This document shows, one piece after another, positions 62,076 to 64,000 of a stretch of DNA of 64,000 bases (position 1 is the stretch's first letter; every line of letters begins with the position of its first letter). Made by a program: the position numbers and the translations under genes. The DNA is from an uncultured Myxococcales bacterium (GTDB taxonomy: Bacteria; Myxococcota_A; UBA9042; CAIXZC01). The stretch lies in the NCBI GenBank assembly GCA_903895725.1, contig CAITUV010000048.1, forward strand, positions 72,474 to 136,473, given 5' to 3'. Below the pieces are notes generated by a model. It ran no database searches. It worked only from the letters and a program-made list of their open reading frames with translations, and was not told the DNA's origin.

Positions 62076-64000
62076 AACGCACGGTCTTCCTGGTGCTGGT
62101 GACACTCTCCCTTCCTCTGCTGGCCGGCGAGAACGCTGGAACAGAGCCTTTGAAGCCTGCCGGCGGCTCAGATGGAGCCGTGGAAGCACGGTTTGGCATG
62201 CACCCGCCGGTACCGGTGCGCGATGCCACGGGGGCAGTGCCCTCCAGGCTGTCTTCGATCGACACGGGCAGGAGTTGCGGGAGCTGCCACGACGTCGGCT
62301 GGATCAGTGCTCACAATGACCATTTCAGCGGCAGTCGCAAGGTGGGCTGCATGGCGTGCCACACGCGGGGAGCGCTGCCCGATTCCACAGCCGGGCTACT
62401 CGATGCCGAGGGGCGCGTCCCGGCGGACAAGCTGGCGATCCAGGCCCCCTCCAACGGGAATTGCGGGCACTGTCACGGGTTGGTCCACGAAGGTCCACTT
62501 CCGCTGGAGCTGCCCGCGGACTTCGACACAGTGGAACGCTCTGACCGCTACTCGATGTCGCGGCTGACCGGGACGATCTTCTCTCCGCACCGGGTTTCCG
62601 AGTCGTTCATGAACATCCCGGACAAGTCGGCCCAGACCCGATATTGGGACGTACACGCTGCGACCGGCGTCGGCTGCACCTCGTGCCATTACGTGTCGAA
62701 CAACCCGGGCAAGGCGGACCGGACCGTCCGTCGCGAGCTTCTGCACCTGAAGCGGGACCCCAGGGCACTGAGCACGGCGGAGTATCTGCGTCGCCCGGAT
62801 CATCGCCTGGAGACGGCCCGTTGCCAGACCTGCCACGATCCTCTGGCGGTGCATGGGGATCTTCCGTTCCGGGAAAGGCACATGGAGGTGCTGGCCTGCC
62901 AGTCGTGCCACGTGCCCACGGTACCCGGTCCTGCGGCCTCCACCATCGATCTCACGATGCTCGACAGCCAGCGGAGCCCGCAGGTGGCGTACCGGGGGAT
63001 CGACGAGGGCGAGGGCACTCCGACCGTGAGGCTCACGAGGGGATACCAGCCTTTCCTGTTCCCCGCTCTGGATGGTGACCAGGTCCGCCTCTCCCCGTTC
63101 AACCTGGTCACTTATTGGTATTGGGTGGACGCAGCAGGCATCGAAGTGGGGCGGGAGACGCTCGAGGCCGCGCTGATGGACCGGTCGGGGAAGTTCAGAC
63201 CCGAGGTTCTCGCTGTGTTCGATCGGAACGGCGACGGGCAGATTGTCGGCTCGGAGCTGCGCATGGACACCCCGGAGAAGCGGGAGGCCCTGACGGCAGC
63301 CCTGGCCTCGCAGGGGGTGGCCGACCCGACTGTTGCAGGGCGCGTGGCAGTGCAGCCCGTCAGTCACGGAGTGGTTGGGAAGGGATTTGCCACTCATGAT
63401 TGCTCGGCCTGCCACTCTCCCAACGGCCGACTGGACGGCACGATTCCTCTGGCTGCCTGGGTCCCGTATGGAGCCCCCACGTCGCCGGAGATGGCGGACA
63501 CCGCAGAGATCAGCGGTGCCATCGTACAGACGGAGGCGGGTGGGCTCGTGCTGGAGCGGACCGGCGTGTCGGGGTCGGTCTATGTCCCCGGCCGCAGCCA
63601 CCAGCTATGGAGTGATACGGTGGGGTTCACTCTTCTCGGGATGACCCTCGTTGCGCTCGGAGCGCACGCAGCGTTCCGTATCCTGTCCTCCCGACGTCGC
63701 ATGCGGGCGGTCAACGGATTGCATGAAGGGTCGGGGGAGATGCCGGAGCCGCTCCTGGGCGAGCCGGTGCTCATGTATTCCCTGTACGAGCGCATCTGGC
63801 ACTGGACTATGGCCGCAAGCGTCCTGGCCCTGCTCCTGACCGGGCTCGGGATTCATTACCCCAAGGTTTTCCCGATGCTCCAGTTCCCCCGCTCCGTGAG
63901 CGTGCACAGCGTGGCCGCTGCGATTCTGGTCATCAATGCGTTTCTGGCCCTGTTCTATCACCTGGCGACCAGCGAGATTCGGCAGTTCATCCCACAGCGG
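62072..64000 (+). CDS. Heptaheme cytochrome c fused to a cytochrome b561-type membrane domain, 3' end missing
   Basis: The frame is open to the window end (643 codons). It has a signal peptide (MKRTVFLVLVTLSLPLLAG). The periplasmic part has seven CxxCH sites (CGSCH, CMACH, CGHCH, CTSCH, CQTCH, CQSCH and CSACH) and an EF-hand-like loop DRNGDGQIVGSEL. A helix (about 515-540) leads to a second membrane region resembling the b-heme subunit of hydrogenases and formate dehydrogenases: YERIWHWTM, LTGLGIHYP, SVHSVAAAI and LFYHLAT supply likely heme b His ligands. It probably takes electrons from quinol through b hemes and c hemes to the octaheme enzyme encoded upstream, with which it overlaps by four bases. 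Confidence 0.82.
   Translation, partial: MKRTVFLVLVTLSLPLLAGENAGTEPLKPAGGSDGAVEARFGMHPPVPVRDATGAVPSRLSSIDTGRSCGSCHDVGWISAHNDHFSGSRKVGCMACHTRGALPDSTAGLLDAEGRVPADKLAIQAPSNGNCGHCHGLVHEGPLPLELPADFDTVERSDRYSMSRLTGTIFSPHRVSESFMNIPDKSAQTRYWDVHAATGVGCTSCHYVSNNPGKADRTVRRELLHLKRDPRALSTAEYLRRPDHRLETARCQTCHDPLAVHGDLPFRERHMEVLACQSCHVPTVPGPAASTIDLTMLDSQRSPQVAYRGIDEGEGTPTVRLTRGYQPFLFPALDGDQVRLSPFNLVTYWYWVDAAGIEVGRETLEAALMDRSGKFRPEVLAVFDRNGDGQIVGSELRMDTPEKREALTAALASQGVADPTVAGRVAVQPVSHGVVGKGFATHDCSACHSPNGRLDGTIPLAAWVPYGAPTSPEMADTAEISGAIVQTEAGGLVLERTGVSGSVYVPGRSHQLWSDTVGFTLLGMTLVALGAHAAFRILSSRRRMRAVNGLHEGSGEMPEPLLGEPVLMYSLYERIWHWTMAASVLALLLTGLGIHYPKVFPMLQFPRSVSVHSVAAAILVINAFLALFYHLATSEIRQFIPQR

Overview
The window is about 65% GC and reads as one continuous bacterial chromosome segment with 37 protein-coding genes, two of them cut by the window ends. 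No rRNA, tRNA, CRISPR array, insertion sequence or phage gene was seen. At least eighteen products carry a lipoprotein signal. Many are rich in cysteine pairs of the CGDDGCGGSCG and CDDGNPCT types, and two carry a GG(G)C-plus-transmembrane-plus-Arg tail like MYXO-CTERM. This points to a Myxococcota-like deltaproteobacterium (inference). A group 3b-type NiFe hydrogenase, a sodium-pumping decarboxylase and octaheme/heptaheme cytochromes suggest an anaerobic or facultative lifestyle.

Layout. 1-2982 (minus): a GH99/DUF5010-like secreted protein and a right-handed beta-helix lipoprotein. 3342-8684 (plus): a compact operon for a four-subunit cytosolic NAD(P)-linked hydrogenase with its maturation protease, a CheY-like receiver, and an orphan tandem-ACT protein. 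8694-14578 (minus): two large paralogous Cys-rich lipoproteins, one ending in a Gly-rich domain and one in TSP3/TSP1-like modules. Behind their promoter lies a four-copy 51-bp tandem repeat. 15008-21439 (plus): an E2-acyltransferase-like protein, a third Cys-rich paralog, a secreted helical-repeat protein and a lipoprotein made of about 16 repeats centred on a CC dipeptide. 21447-25305 (minus): two propeller/FG-GAP lipoproteins. 25513-26643 (plus): a saccharopine-dehydrogenase-like enzyme. 26662-37873 (minus): a tightly coupled four-gene operon of exported proteins, including a 2045-residue ORF that looks like two fused genes. 38182-44605 (plus): a PF09826-type beta-propeller lipoprotein behind a perfect sigma-54 promoter, an FGE-sulfatase-like lipoprotein and a histidine kinase. 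44565-46850 (minus): a glycosidase-like propeller lipoprotein. 47199-55422 (plus): more surface proteins, including a lipoprotein with a PEP-synthase-like ATP-binding domain and an M28 peptidase with a C-terminal sorting tail. 55595-58789: OadG-OadA-OadB. 58809-60509: a duplicated kinase-like protein. 60648-64000: an octaheme tetrathionate-reductase-type cytochrome lipoprotein and a heptaheme/cytochrome b fusion.

How it works together. The metabolic genes form three energy modules: a hydrogenase coupling H2 to NAD(P)H (and possibly to sulfur reduction), decarboxylation of oxaloacetate or a related acid driving Na+ export, and a quinol-to-periplasm multiheme route. The rest is mainly a cell-surface/exported-protein inventory. 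Many units share a recognisable sigma-70-type promoter, TTGACN-17/18-TANNNT, which I used to choose several start codons.
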